Shown here in pieces: positions 36,930 through 45,229 of a DNA stretch of 64,000 nt. Position numbers and translations under genes: made by a program. The DNA comes from Bradyrhizobium cosmicum (lineage in GTDB: Bacteria; Pseudomonadota; Alphaproteobacteria; Rhizobiales; Xanthobacteraceae), in assembly GCF_007290395.2 (NCBI RefSeq), contig NZ_CP041656.2, forward strand, positions 4,030,001 through 4,094,000, given 5' to 3'. The notes under the pieces were generated by a model that did not search any database, had not been told where the DNA came from, and saw only the letters and a list, made by a program, of their open reading frames with translations. How positions within the stretch are numbered: position 1 is the stretch's first letter; the number at the start of each line of letters is the position of its first letter.

Positions 36930-38975
36930 ATGTCCAAGCAATTGAAGCCTAAAGCAAAAGACGATTTCTTCGGCGGCGACGAGCCGAAGGCCAAGGCGCC
37001 CGCCAGGGGCGCTTCACGCGCGAGCGGCGCGGAAGCCGACTACACAGCGGCCGACATCGAGGTGCTCGAAGGCCTGGAACCGGTGCGGCGCCGGCCCGGC
37101 ATGTATATCGGCGGCACCGACGAGAAGGCGCTGCATCACCTCTTCGCCGAAGTGATCGACAACTCGATGGACGAGGCGCTGGCGGGGCATGCGACCTTCA
37201 TCGGCGTCGAGCTGAGCGCTGACGGATTCCTGACCGTGACCGACAACGGCCGCGGTATCCCGATCGATCCTCATCCGAAATTCCCCAAGAAGTCGGCGCT
37301 CGAAGTCATCATGTGCACGCTGCATTCGGGCGGCAAGTTCGACAGCAAGGTCTACGAGACCTCCGGCGGCCTGCACGGCGTCGGCATCTCCGTGGTGAAC
37401 GCCCTCTCCTCGTTGCTCGAGGTCGAGGTCGCGCGTAGCCAGAAGCTCTACCGCATGACGTTCGAACGCGGCCACCCCAAGGGCAAACTCGAGGATCTCG
37501 GCAAGGTCAACAACCGCCGCGGCACGCGCGTGCGCTTCAAGCCTGACACCGAGATCTTTGGCGCCAAGGCCGCGTTCAAGCCGCAGCGCCTGTTCAAGAT
37601 GACGCGCTCGAAGGCTTACCTGTTTGGCGGCGTCGAGATTCGCTGGAACTGTGCGCCCGAGCTGCTCAAGGGCGTCGAGGACGTTCCGGCGGAAGCCACG
37701 TTCCACTTCCCCGGCGGCCTCAAGGATTATCTCGCCGCCGCCATCCACGCCGACACCTTGGTTCATCCGGATATCTTCTCCGGCAAATCGGGTCGCAACG
37801 GCGCACATGGCGCCTGCGAATGGGCTGTGGCCTGGACCGCGGATGCCGACGGGTTTCTATCCTCCTACACCAACACCGTGCCGACGCCCGATGGCGGCAC
37901 GCATGAATCGGGCCTGCGCAGCGCGCTGTTGCGCGGCCTGAAGGATCACGCCGAGCGCGTCGGCCAGGGCAAGCGCGCCTCGTCCATCACGTCCGAAGAC
38001 GTGATGGTCGGTGCCGCCGTGATGCTCTCGGTGTTTGTGCGCGAGCCTGAATTCCAGGGCCAGACCAAGGATCGTCTCGCCACTGCCGAAGCGCAGCGCA
38101 TCGTCGAACAGGCGATGAAGGATCCGTTCGACCATTGGCTGTCGGGCAATCCGAACATGGCCAACAGGCTGCTCGACTTCGTGATCGACCGCGCCGAGGA
38201 CCGGCTGCGCCGCCGCCAGGAAAAGGAGACCGCGCGCAAGACCGCCGGCAAGAAGCTGCGGTTGCCTGGCAAGCTCGCCGACTGCACCGATGCCGGCACC
38301 GACGGGTCCGAGCTCTTCATCGTCGAGGGTGACTCGGCAGGCGGCAGCGCCAAGCAAGCCCGTGATCGCAAGACGCAAGCCGTGCTGCCGCTGCGCGGCA
38401 AGATCCTCAACGTCGCCTCCGCCGGCAAGGACAAGCTGACGGCGAACGCCCAGCTGTCCGACCTCGTGCAGGCCATCGGCTGCGGCCAGCTCGCGCAGTA
38501 TCGCGAAGAGGATCTGCGCTACCAGCGCATCATCATCATGACCGACGCCGACGTCGACGGCGCCCACATCGCCTCGCTGCTGATCACCTTCTTCTACCGG
38601 CAGATGCCGCGACTGATCGACGAGGGCCACCTCTTCCTCGCGGTGCCGCCGCTCTACAAGCTCACGCACGGCACCAAGTCGGTCTACGCCCGCGACGACA
38701 AGCACAAGGAAGAGCTGATCAAGAGCGCGTTCAACGCCAACGCCAAGGTCGAGGTGAACCGGTTCAAAGGCCTCGGCGAGATGATGCCGGCGCAATTGAA
38801 GGAAACCACCATGGATCCGGCCAAGCGGACCATGCTGAAGGTGGTCCTGCTCGCCGACGACCGCGACACCACCGCGGATTCAGTGGAGCGCCTGATGGGC
38901 ACCAAGGCCGAGGCCCGCTTCGCCTTCATCACGGACAAGGCCGAATTCGCCAATGATGACCTGCTTGACGTCTGA
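36930..38975 (+). CDS. parE: DNA topoisomerase IV subunit B
   Basis: 681 residues. The GHKL ATPase domain has EVIDNSMDEALAG, VTDNGRGIPIDPHP and ETSGGLHGVGISVVNALS. The TOPRIM domain has FIVEGDSAGGSAKQ and the metal-binding MTDADVDGAHI. The final domain ends DDLLDV. Type (ParE rather than GyrB) follows from the length and the absence of the GyrB insert. With ParC it decatenates daughter chromosomes. ParC is not in the window. A strong terminator follows. The ribosome-binding site is weak. Confidence 0.95.
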   Translation: MSKQLKPKAKDDFFGGDEPKAKAPARGASRASGAEADYTAADIEVLEGLEPVRRRPGMYIGGTDEKALHHLFAEVIDNSMDEALAGHATFIGVELSADGFLTVTDNGRGIPIDPHPKFPKKSALEVIMCTLHSGGKFDSKVYETSGGLHGVGISVVNALSSLLEVEVARSQKLYRMTFERGHPKGKLEDLGKVNNRRGTRVRFKPDTEIFGAKAAFKPQRLFKMTRSKAYLFGGVEIRWNCAPELLKGVEDVPAEATFHFPGGLKDYLAAAIHADTLVHPDIFSGKSGRNGAHGACEWAVAWTADADGFLSSYTNTVPTPDGGTHESGLRSALLRGLKDHAERVGQGKRASSITSEDVMVGAAVMLSVFVREPEFQGQTKDRLATAEAQRIVEQAMKDPFDHWLSGNPNMANRLLDFVIDRAEDRLRRRQEKETARKTAGKKLRLPGKLADCTDAGTDGSELFIVEGDSAGGSAKQARDRKTQAVLPLRGKILNVASAGKDKLTANAQLSDLVQAIGCGQLAQYREEDLRYQRIIIMTDADVDGAHIASLLITFFYRQMPRLIDEGHLFLAVPPLYKLTHGTKSVYARDDKHKEELIKSAFNANAKVEVNRFKGLGEMMPAQLKETTMDPAKRTMLKVVLLADDRDTTADSVERLMGTKAEARFAFITDKAEFANDDLLDV

Positions 38976-38996
38976 TGCGGCGATCTGCCGACGCGT

Positions 38997-39030
38997 AAAA
39001 GGCCCCGGTATTCGCCGGGGCCTTTTCGTT
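38997..39030 (+). terminator. Rho-independent terminator after parE
   Basis: Stem ggccccgg/ccggggcc (39001-39008, 39015-39022), extended by aaaa/tttt, then TTTTCGTTTT. It is 21 bases after the parE stop. Confidence 0.92.
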
Positions 39031-39384
39031 TTCCCGTGCGCTACGGACGCGGCCGGCCGGGCCATCAGCATGCTCGATTCGCGACTCGGCCAACGACTCA
39101 GGCCGTCAAGGCCGAAGCAAAATTACCTCCACTTTGGACAAAGGCGACTTTCCTAACGAAATCTTACCGAAGCCGACACCTTAGATGCCGTCGTAACGTG
39201 TTATAATAACTCACTTTTCTTAAAATCAGGCGATGAGCCCCAAAGACCGTACCGGCTGGCGTTTTCAGCCAAGTGTGCCTGACCTGCAACAGCATTTCGG
39301 CGAGAACCGTCTATAGTTGGGGCATCAGATGACACGAACTTCAGTGCGCTCGCGCCTGCTACAGACCAAGGTTGGGGATTTATC
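39031..39384. promoter_or_regulatory. Leader and promoter region of the first beta-barrel gene
   Basis: About 350 bases without a gene. A clear -10-like TATAAT lies at 39202-39207 in an AT-rich stretch; the -35 is poor. If used, the 5' leader would be about 175 bases, long enough for sRNA or thermosensor control, which is common for outer-membrane protein genes. Confidence 0.4.
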
Positions 39385-40167
39385 ATGAAGAAGATTTTGC
39401 TGGCTCTGACCGCGGTTGCGGCAATGACTGGTTCGGCCTCGGCCGCTGACCTTGCTGCTCGCCCCTACGTGAAGGCCCCGATGGCAGCTCCGGTTGCCAA
39501 CTGGACCGGCTTCTACATCTTCGGTGGCGCCGGCGGTGGCCTTTCGAATGCCGACCAGCACGTTCGTGACACCCTCACCGGCACCCCGCTGACGATCGAT
39601 CAGCGCCAGGGCGGTTCGGGCTGGTTCGGCACCGTTGGTCTCGGCTACGATTGGCAGTTCAGCGGCACCTGGGTCGCCGGCGTGTTCGCCGACGGTCAGT
39701 TCGGCAGCATTCGCGCCACGATCCAGGATCCGATCTTCGGCATCACTGGCTCGCAGAAGCTGGAAGACTCCTGGGCCGCTGGTGTCCGCCTCGGCTGGCT
39801 GGTTGCTCCGAACGTCCTCTCCTACGTCAACGGCGGTTACTCCGGCGCTCACTTCGGCCAGACCAACTTCCAGACGCTGGCCGGCGCTCCCGCTGGTGCC
39901 CACCTCAACAGCTACAACCGCAACGGCTGGTTCATCGGCGGTGGCGTCGAGAACAACCTGAACATCTTCGGCATCCAGTCGCCCGGCTGGTTCATGAAGA
40001 CCGAGTATCGTTCGGCCTTCTACAACGCCAAGACGCAGGATGAACTGATCGACGGCACCAACCTGCCGACCGGCAACAGCATCCGCGCCAACAGCTGGAA
40101 CCAGACCATCTCGACCTCGCTGGTCTACCGCTTCAACTGGACCGGTCCGGTCGTCGCCAAGTACTGA
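39385..40167 (+). CDS. Omp25-type outer membrane beta-barrel protein (paralogue 1)
   Basis: 260 residues. The signal peptide cleaves near ASA-ADLAA. Mature sequence has the family hallmark NWTGFYIFGGAGGG, alternating beta strands with aromatic girdles, and ends in FNWTGPVVAKY with the C-terminal aromatic residue for Bam assembly. These 8-stranded barrels are abundant surface proteins in Rhizobiales, some linked to heme binding or envelope stability. Codon use is strongly biased toward preferred codons, suggesting high expression. A strong terminator follows. Confidence 0.9.
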   Translation: MKKILLALTAVAAMTGSASAADLAARPYVKAPMAAPVANWTGFYIFGGAGGGLSNADQHVRDTLTGTPLTIDQRQGGSGWFGTVGLGYDWQFSGTWVAGVFADGQFGSIRATIQDPIFGITGSQKLEDSWAAGVRLGWLVAPNVLSYVNGGYSGAHFGQTNFQTLAGAPAGAHLNSYNRNGWFIGGGVENNLNIFGIQSPGWFMKTEYRSAFYNAKTQDELIDGTNLPTGNSIRANSWNQTISTSLVYRFNWTGPVVAKY

Positions 40168-40483
40168 TTTTCAAGTACTGAGCTGACCAAGACTGATCAG
40201 AACACAAGTTCAGACGTCAAAGCCCCGGCATCGTCCGGGGCTTTTTCGTTGTGAGCCGTCGTCGCCTGACGGACGCCCTCACCCTGCTGCACGCGCCCCA
40301 CGCTGAGCGCCACCGCGCGATTGATCATGGCAGCGCTTCTCGCAACAGCAGACGCATTGTGCCGGCGGCGCCATTGTATCCCAACCGAAGCTACGGCTAC
40401 TGTGCCCTCCAAGTGATCGCAGGCCCCATGGCGATCGTTCATGCCGTGGGCCGCGACAGAACCAGACCAGTGGGGAGGATCGC
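40168..40483. other. Intergenic region after paralogue 1
   Basis: Starts with the terminator at 40219-40244. The rest shows no gene; it contains the GGGGAGG ribosome-binding site for the small membrane gene at 40471-40477. Confidence 0.5.
40219..40244 (+). terminator. Rho-independent terminator after beta-barrel gene 1
   Basis: Stem agccccgg/ccggggct, extended by aa/tt, with a catcgt loop, then TTTTTCGTT. Confidence 0.92.
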
Positions 40484-40669
40484 ATGCGCAAATTTCTGCT
40501 TGTAGCAGGCTTGTTTGCCCTCGCCGTCGGGCTGCTCTGGATCGGACAGGGCACGGGCACCATCGCCTGGCCGCGATCGAGCTTCATGGTCAACGAGCTG
40601 CAGTGGGCCGGCTATGGCGCAGCCATGGCGGGTTTTGGGCTGGTCCTGATCTGGCAAAGCAACCAATAG
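40484..40669 (+). CDS. Small two-helix membrane protein, unknown function
   Basis: 61 residues with two hydrophobic helices: LLVAGLFALAVGLLWIG and WAGYGAAMAGFGLVLIW. The intervening QGTGTIAWPRSSFMVNE looks conserved in style. GGGGAGG lies 6 bases before the ATG, so translation is likely real. It is 21 bases ahead of the SDR gene and may be cotranscribed with it. Function unknown. Confidence 0.75.
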   Translation: MRKFLLVAGLFALAVGLLWIGQGTGTIAWPRSSFMVNELQWAGYGAAMAGFGLVLIWQSNQ

Positions 40670-40690
40670 AAGAAACCAGGAAATAAAAAC

Positions 40691-41461
40691 ATGACATCCA
40701 ACCGGTTCGATCTCCGCGGCAAAGTCGCAATCGTCACAGGGGGAAATGGCGGCATCGGGCTTGGCCTGGCGCACGGGCTCGCCGACGCAGGCGCCGATAT
40801 CGCCGTGGTCGGACGCAATGAAGCCAAGTCGGCCGCCGCGGTTGCCGACCTCAAGCAGCGCGGCGTGAAGGCGATTGCCGTCACCACCGACGTCACCGAC
40901 AAGGCGGCCATCGCTGCAATGGTCGAGCGTGTCGTCAGGGATCTCGGCCGCATCGACATCCTCATCAACAATGCCGGCATGAGCATCCGTAAGCCGCCGC
41001 ACGAGCTCGAGCTCGACGAATGGAACACGGTGATCAACACCAACCTCACCAGCGCATTCCTGTGCTCGAAGCTGGCCTATCCGGCGCTGAAGGCGTCGGG
41101 CAACGGCAAGGTCATCAACATCGGCTCGATGATGTCGATCTTCGGTGCGAGCTTCGCCACCGCCTATGCGGCCAGCAAGGGCGGCATCGTGCAGTACACG
41201 CGCGCCTGCGCTAATGCCTGGGCGCCCGACAACATCCAGGTCAATGCCATCCTGCCGGGCTGGATCGACACCGACCTCACCCGCGGCGCGCGCAAGCAGG
41301 TCTCGGGCCTGCACGAGCGCGTGCTGGCGCGCACGCCCGCCGGGCGCTGGGGCGACATCGACGACTTCGCGGGCATCGCCGTCTTCCTCGCCTCGCCCGC
41401 CTCGAACTTCGTCACGGGCACCGCGATTCCCGTCGACGGCGGGTTCTCGGTGATGGCGTAG
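40691..41461 (+). CDS. Short-chain dehydrogenase/reductase
   Basis: 256 residues, a classical SDR. The cofactor motif is VTGGNGGIGLG, NNAG is in ILINNAGMSI, and the catalytic Ser-Tyr-Lys is in GSMMSIF and AYAASKGG. C-terminal VDGGFSVMA closes the fold. Resemblance is to gluconate 5-dehydrogenase/KduD-type enzymes, but specificity is unproven. AGGAA precedes the ATG. A bidirectional terminator follows. Confidence 0.9.
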   Translation: MTSNRFDLRGKVAIVTGGNGGIGLGLAHGLADAGADIAVVGRNEAKSAAAVADLKQRGVKAIAVTTDVTDKAAIAAMVERVVRDLGRIDILINNAGMSIRKPPHELELDEWNTVINTNLTSAFLCSKLAYPALKASGNGKVINIGSMMSIFGASFATAYAASKGGIVQYTRACANAWAPDNIQVNAILPGWIDTDLTRGARKQVSGLHERVLARTPAGRWGDIDDFAGIAVFLASPASNFVTGTAIPVDGGFSVMA

Positions 41462-41482
41462 GAAGCATCCCACGAACAACCA

Positions 41483-41509
41483 AAAGCCCCGGCTGCACGC
41501 CGGGGCTTT
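41483..41509. terminator. Bidirectional terminator
   Basis: Stem aaagccccgg/ccggggcttt (41483-41492, 41500-41509) between the convergent SDR and beta-barrel genes, with short A and T runs on both sides. Confidence 0.85.
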
Positions 41510-41531
41510 CATGGATTATGCGCGGGAAGAA

Positions 41532-42353
41532 TCAGTATTTCGCGACGACGGATGTTGGACCGAAGCGATAATTAACGCCGACACGGACGGCGTCCGTCAC
41601 GTGGCTGAAGCCATAGGTCGCGACCACGCCGGGGAGAGCCGCCGGATCGGCCATGGTGACGTTCGACCGACCTAGATCGAGGTGCAGATACTCGCCACGC
41701 AACGTCCAACTGGGGGCAAAGCCCCATTCGACGCCGGCGCCTGCCGCCCATCCCACCCGCGTGCTGCTGTCGTTGCCAGCGAAGTTGCCCGTTGCCGGCG
41801 CATAGGAATTGGTGACCGTGGTTCTGACACCGCCGTAGGCGAGACCGCCTGTCGCGTACAACAGCGCCGGGCCGACTGGCAATCCAACGCGTCCGCGTAG
41901 CGTGCCGAACCAGGCGATGTAATCGCGCGCGGTGGAGACACTCGGGGCAATACCAGCCGTAGTGCCCGGGAAAGCGAGTGTCGAAGTACGGCCGATATCC
42001 GCGCCCTGGATATCGGCTTCGACGCCGACCAGCCAATTGGCCATTTGCCAGTTGTAGCCGACCTGCCCGCCACCAAAGCCGCCTTCATGTTTGACACCAA
42101 AGAACGTGGGGGTGCCCCCTACGGCCAGCACGGCGTTGAACAGCGGATCGGCCGACACCAGACGTCCTGTCGCGTTGCCTTCGAATGCCCAGCCGCCATT
42201 CACGCCGGCATACCAGCCGGTCCAGTTGTAGACCGCCGCCGGCGGCATGATCGCAGACGCCTTCACGGCCATGTCCGCGGCGGAAGCCGCTCCGCCTGTG
42301 GCAACGGAGAGCAGCAAAGCAACGGCAAGCGTCCGCGCAACTTGTCTTTTCAT
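41532..42353 (-). CDS. Omp25-type outer membrane beta-barrel protein (paralogue 2)
   Basis: 273 residues from ATG 42353, which follows GGAA by 6 bases. The signal peptide ends near ASA-ADMAV. Mature sequence has YNWTGWYAGVNGGW and ends in GVNYRFGPTSVVAKY. It shares the fold and C-terminal VVAKY with paralogue 1 but differs elsewhere. It is next to a third copy on the same strand, separated by a terminator. Confidence 0.88.
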   Translation of the reverse strand: MKRQVARTLAVALLLSVATGGAASAADMAVKASAIMPPAAVYNWTGWYAGVNGGWAFEGNATGRLVSADPLFNAVLAVGGTPTFFGVKHEGGFGGGQVGYNWQMANWLVGVEADIQGADIGRTSTLAFPGTTAGIAPSVSTARDYIAWFGTLRGRVGLPVGPALLYATGGLAYGGVRTTVTNSYAPATGNFAGNDSSTRVGWAAGAGVEWGFAPSWTLRGEYLHLDLGRSNVTMADPAALPGVVATYGFSHVTDAVRVGVNYRFGPTSVVAKY

Positions 42354-42466
42354 CACCAATTCCAAATTATCGCGCAACATTGAGGACGTTGCGCGAGATT
42401 CGCAGGAACAGGTTATGCTGCGTCATAGACGCGAGCGTCCTTCGATCGGATGACAACGCAAAAAAG

Positions 42467-42490
42467 AAGCCCCGGGCGAAGCCGGGGCTT
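42467..42490 (-). terminator. Rho-independent terminator after beta-barrel gene 3
   Basis: Stem aagccccgg/ccggggctt (42467-42475, 42482-42490) around gcgaag. On the minus strand it is followed by CTTTTTT, so it ends the transcript of the gene at 42546-43319. Confidence 0.9.
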
Positions 42491-42545
42491 TTAAATTTGG
42501 GTCGTGATCGTTTCTTGTCGCTTGCTTGGTCGTTTCTTGACGCAC

Positions 42546-43319
42546 TCAGTAACGGCCGATGACCGGTCCATCGAACTTGTAGCTCGCGCGGACGACGGCC
42601 CACTGGATGTCGCGCGGCTTGGCATCGAAGGTGTAGCTGCCGGAGGTGCCGCCGAGCTGATAGGTCTGGCTGCCGAAGGCCGCGTAGTTGTATTCGAGGC
42701 CGACGATCCAGTTGCGGGTGATGCCGTATTCCCAACCGGCGCCGACGGTCCAGCCGTTGGCCCAGTGGGTCTGACCGCCCGAGCCGGTCGACGGATTCGG
42801 AACGTTGTCGACCACCGAAAGACGGTTGTTCACGCCGGCATAGCCGCCCTTGACGTAGAACAGGTTGTTCTGCACGGCAAAGCCGGCACGACCGACGACC
42901 GTCGCAAGCACATTTGCGCGCCAGCTGAACTGATCGTCGAGGCCGGCGCCAAACACGGTGTTCGTGAACGAGCCCTTGTTGTCGAGGCCGGAGATCGTGC
43001 CTTCCATGCCGAACACGTAGTTGTTGGCCTGCCAGTTGTAGCCGATCTGGGCGCCGCCCATGACGCCCGACTTGCGTTGACGGAAGCCCTCGCCCGGAGC
43101 GAGATCGCCGAAGCCCGTCGTGTTTCCGCTGTTGATGAACTGCTCGTTGGTCCAGGCGCCACCGATGTGGCCGCCGACATAGAACCCGGTCCAGTTGAAC
43201 AGCGGCTCGACATAAGCCGGCGCCTTCGTGTAGCGCGCACCAAGATCGGCGGCGGAGGCAGCACCGGCCGAAACCAGAGCGGTCGTGCAGGCGAAGGCGG
43301 CAATCAATTTGTTACGCAT
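42546..43319 (-). CDS. Omp25-type outer membrane beta-barrel protein (paralogue 3)
   Basis: 257 residues. ATG 43319 begins a signal peptide MRNKLIAAFACTTALVSAGA, cleaved near ASA-ADLGA. The family motif is FNWTGFYVGGHIGGAW, and it ends in YKFDGPVIGRY. Three related barrels within 4 kb, each with its own terminator, suggest tandem duplication with separate control. Confidence 0.88.
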   Translation of the reverse strand: MRNKLIAAFACTTALVSAGAASAADLGARYTKAPAYVEPLFNWTGFYVGGHIGGAWTNEQFINSGNTTGFGDLAPGEGFRQRKSGVMGGAQIGYNWQANNYVFGMEGTISGLDNKGSFTNTVFGAGLDDQFSWRANVLATVVGRAGFAVQNNLFYVKGGYAGVNNRLSVVDNVPNPSTGSGGQTHWANGWTVGAGWEYGITRNWIVGLEYNYAAFGSQTYQLGGTSGSYTFDAKPRDIQWAVVRASYKFDGPVIGRY

Positions 43320-43498
43320 GGTACACCCCGTGTCCTTTGATGGGCGCACGGTCACACGCAGGTCTTACTCAAATTTGAATCAAGAAAGTTAAGACGCCGG
43401 ATTGACCTCGGGCCGACCTTGAATCCGTTTGCGCTGTTGCATGCGCGCAACGCATTGCGCGCAATTTAACGCGACATTATCCCTACCGAATTCGTGCG

Positions 43499-44755
43499 CT
43501 ATGGTGACGACATTGCCTTCGACTGCACATGCTCGGGCCGCACGCCAAGCGCAAGCAGCCGCGCCGGAATGCCCTGAAGCCATGGCAGCGCAGTGACGAG
43601 GCGCACGACCAGCGGCACCTTCAGAGGCCGGTCGCCGCCCTGCAGGGCGCCGCGGATGATATTGTTCTGCACGACCACCTGCATGGCTTGCGTCATCTTC
43701 ACCGGGAATTCACGCCGGCGGCGCACGGCGTCGAGCTCGTTCTCGGACGGGCAGCCGTGCTGAAGCTTGTCGGCGAGCAGGTTGGCGGTCGCGACCGCAT
43801 CCTGCACGGCGAGATTGACCCCGACACCGCCGACCGGAGACATCGCATGCGCGGCATCGCCGATGCAGAGCAGACCCGGCCGCGTCCAGCTCGCCAGGCG
43901 GTTGATCGCCACGGTGAGCAGCTTGACGTCGTCGAAGCCCTTCACATCGGCAATGCCGCACTCGAGCACCGGCGCCATGCGCACGATGTCGTCCAGCAGC
44001 GCCTGCAATCCCCTTGCCTTCACCGCGTCGTATTGTCCCTTGGCAATGACATAGGCGCATTGCCAGTAGTCGCCGCGGTCGAAGGTGATCATCATCCTGC
44101 CGGACTCGACGCGCGCGAACAGGTTCTCGGTCTCGTCCGCCTTGCGGCCGACGCGGAACCACAGCACATCCATCGGCGCGCCGATCTCCTCCACACTGAG
44201 CCCCGCGCGCTCGCGCACGGTCGAATGCCGGCCGTCGCAAGCGATGGTGAGATCGGCTTCGATATCGATCGGCCCCTCCGGCGTCCTCGCACGCACGCCG
44301 GCGATGGCGTCGCCATGGCGGATCAGGTCGACGGCTTCCGCATTCATCATCACCTTGAGCGAAGCAAAGCGCTTGCCGGCCTCGCGCATGAAATTCAGAA
44401 AATCCCATTGCGGCATGAAGGCGATGAACGGGTATTTGGTGTGGAGCCGGCCGAGATCGGCGATGCGCACATGCGTGCCGCCAAACAGGCCGTCCATCTT
44501 CTGCAGGCGCTGGTGCGGCAGCTTCAGGAAGGCGTCGATCAGACCGAGCTCGTCCATGACCTGAAGCGTCGAGGGATGCACGGTGTCGCCACGGAAGTCG
44601 CGGAAGAAATCCGCATGCTTCTCCAGCACCACGACCTCGATGCCGGCGCGCCCCAGGAGATAGCCGAGCATCATGCCCGCAGGCCCGCCGCCGACAATGC
44701 AGCACCGGACCTTCACGGAACGCGCCTGGGGTGGCTGTGACGCAGCTGGTTCCAC
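43499..44755 (-). CDS. FAD-dependent aromatic-type monooxygenase
   Basis: 418 residues from the GTG at 44755, which follows GAGGA by 7 bases. The FAD fingerprint is CCIVGGGPAGMMLGYLLG, the DG motif is ACDGRHSTVRERAG, and the GD motif is CIGDAAHAMSPVGGVGVN. This is the class A flavin monooxygenase family (PHBH/UbiH/TetX type), which hydroxylates phenolic or related substrates with NAD(P)H and O2. The substrate is unknown. The open frame extends to 45202 but that part is not protein-like. It is divergent from a small membrane gene. Confidence 0.87.
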   Translation of the reverse strand: MEPAASQPPQARSVKVRCCIVGGGPAGMMLGYLLGRAGIEVVVLEKHADFFRDFRGDTVHPSTLQVMDELGLIDAFLKLPHQRLQKMDGLFGGTHVRIADLGRLHTKYPFIAFMPQWDFLNFMREAGKRFASLKVMMNAEAVDLIRHGDAIAGVRARTPEGPIDIEADLTIACDGRHSTVRERAGLSVEEIGAPMDVLWFRVGRKADETENLFARVESGRMMITFDRGDYWQCAYVIAKGQYDAVKARGLQALLDDIVRMAPVLECGIADVKGFDDVKLLTVAINRLASWTRPGLLCIGDAAHAMSPVGGVGVNLAVQDAVATANLLADKLQHGCPSENELDAVRRRREFPVKMTQAMQVVVQNNIIRGALQGGDRPLKVPLVVRLVTALPWLQGIPARLLALGVRPEHVQSKAMSSP

Positions 44756-44875
44756 GATCGGGTCCTCGTTTACGACTTTAGTCCTCTTCGCACTGCAGCA
44801 ACATTGAATTGGTTTGCCGCAGCGGTGAATGGCCGTTAGCGTTGCAAAGACGTCGATCGATTTCGGGAAGTTGCA

Positions 44876-45160
44876 GTGCAGACGATTCTCATAGTGCTCG
44901 GCATCTGGCTGCTGATCAACGTGCTTTTCGTCGTGATCATGCTGCCGCCGCGCAAACCGCGGAAGCCGGATCAGCACGGCACAGGCACACTCGCGCCGGT
45001 GCGGATCGACCAGAACGGCTATCCGTTCGAGGAGCAGGAGAAGTTCCTGCTTCGCCACGTCGTCATCTCGATCGCCATGGGGGCGTTCTTCTCGCTGGCA
45101 CCACCCTTGATGGAAGCAATTGACTCCATCAAGCGCGCCATCAGGAAGCGCCGCGGCTGA
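44876..45160 (+). CDS. Small membrane protein, unknown function
   Basis: 94 residues starting at a GTG with GGGAAG 5 bases before. An N-terminal helix (ILIVLGIWLLINVLFVVIM) is followed by a PRKP-rich linker, a polar segment and a weak second helix (VVISIAMGAFFSLAPPL). It ends in a basic KRAIRKRRG tail. No family recognised. It is divergent from the monooxygenase and convergent with the caspase-like gene. Confidence 0.65.
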   Translation: MQTILIVLGIWLLINVLFVVIMLPPRKPRKPDQHGTGTLAPVRIDQNGYPFEEQEKFLLRHVVISIAMGAFFSLAPPLMEAIDSIKRAIRKRRG

Positions 45161-45229
45161 CAGCGTTCCGCGCAGGAACCATTCTCCGCGCCGAGGCGTC
45201 AACAGATCCTCAGACCGTCCCCGGAGTGC

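Noticed and set aside
43529..44740. 403-codon plus-strand frame opposite the flavin monooxygenase
   Set aside because: Antisense shadow; the minus-strand frame has intact FAD motifs.
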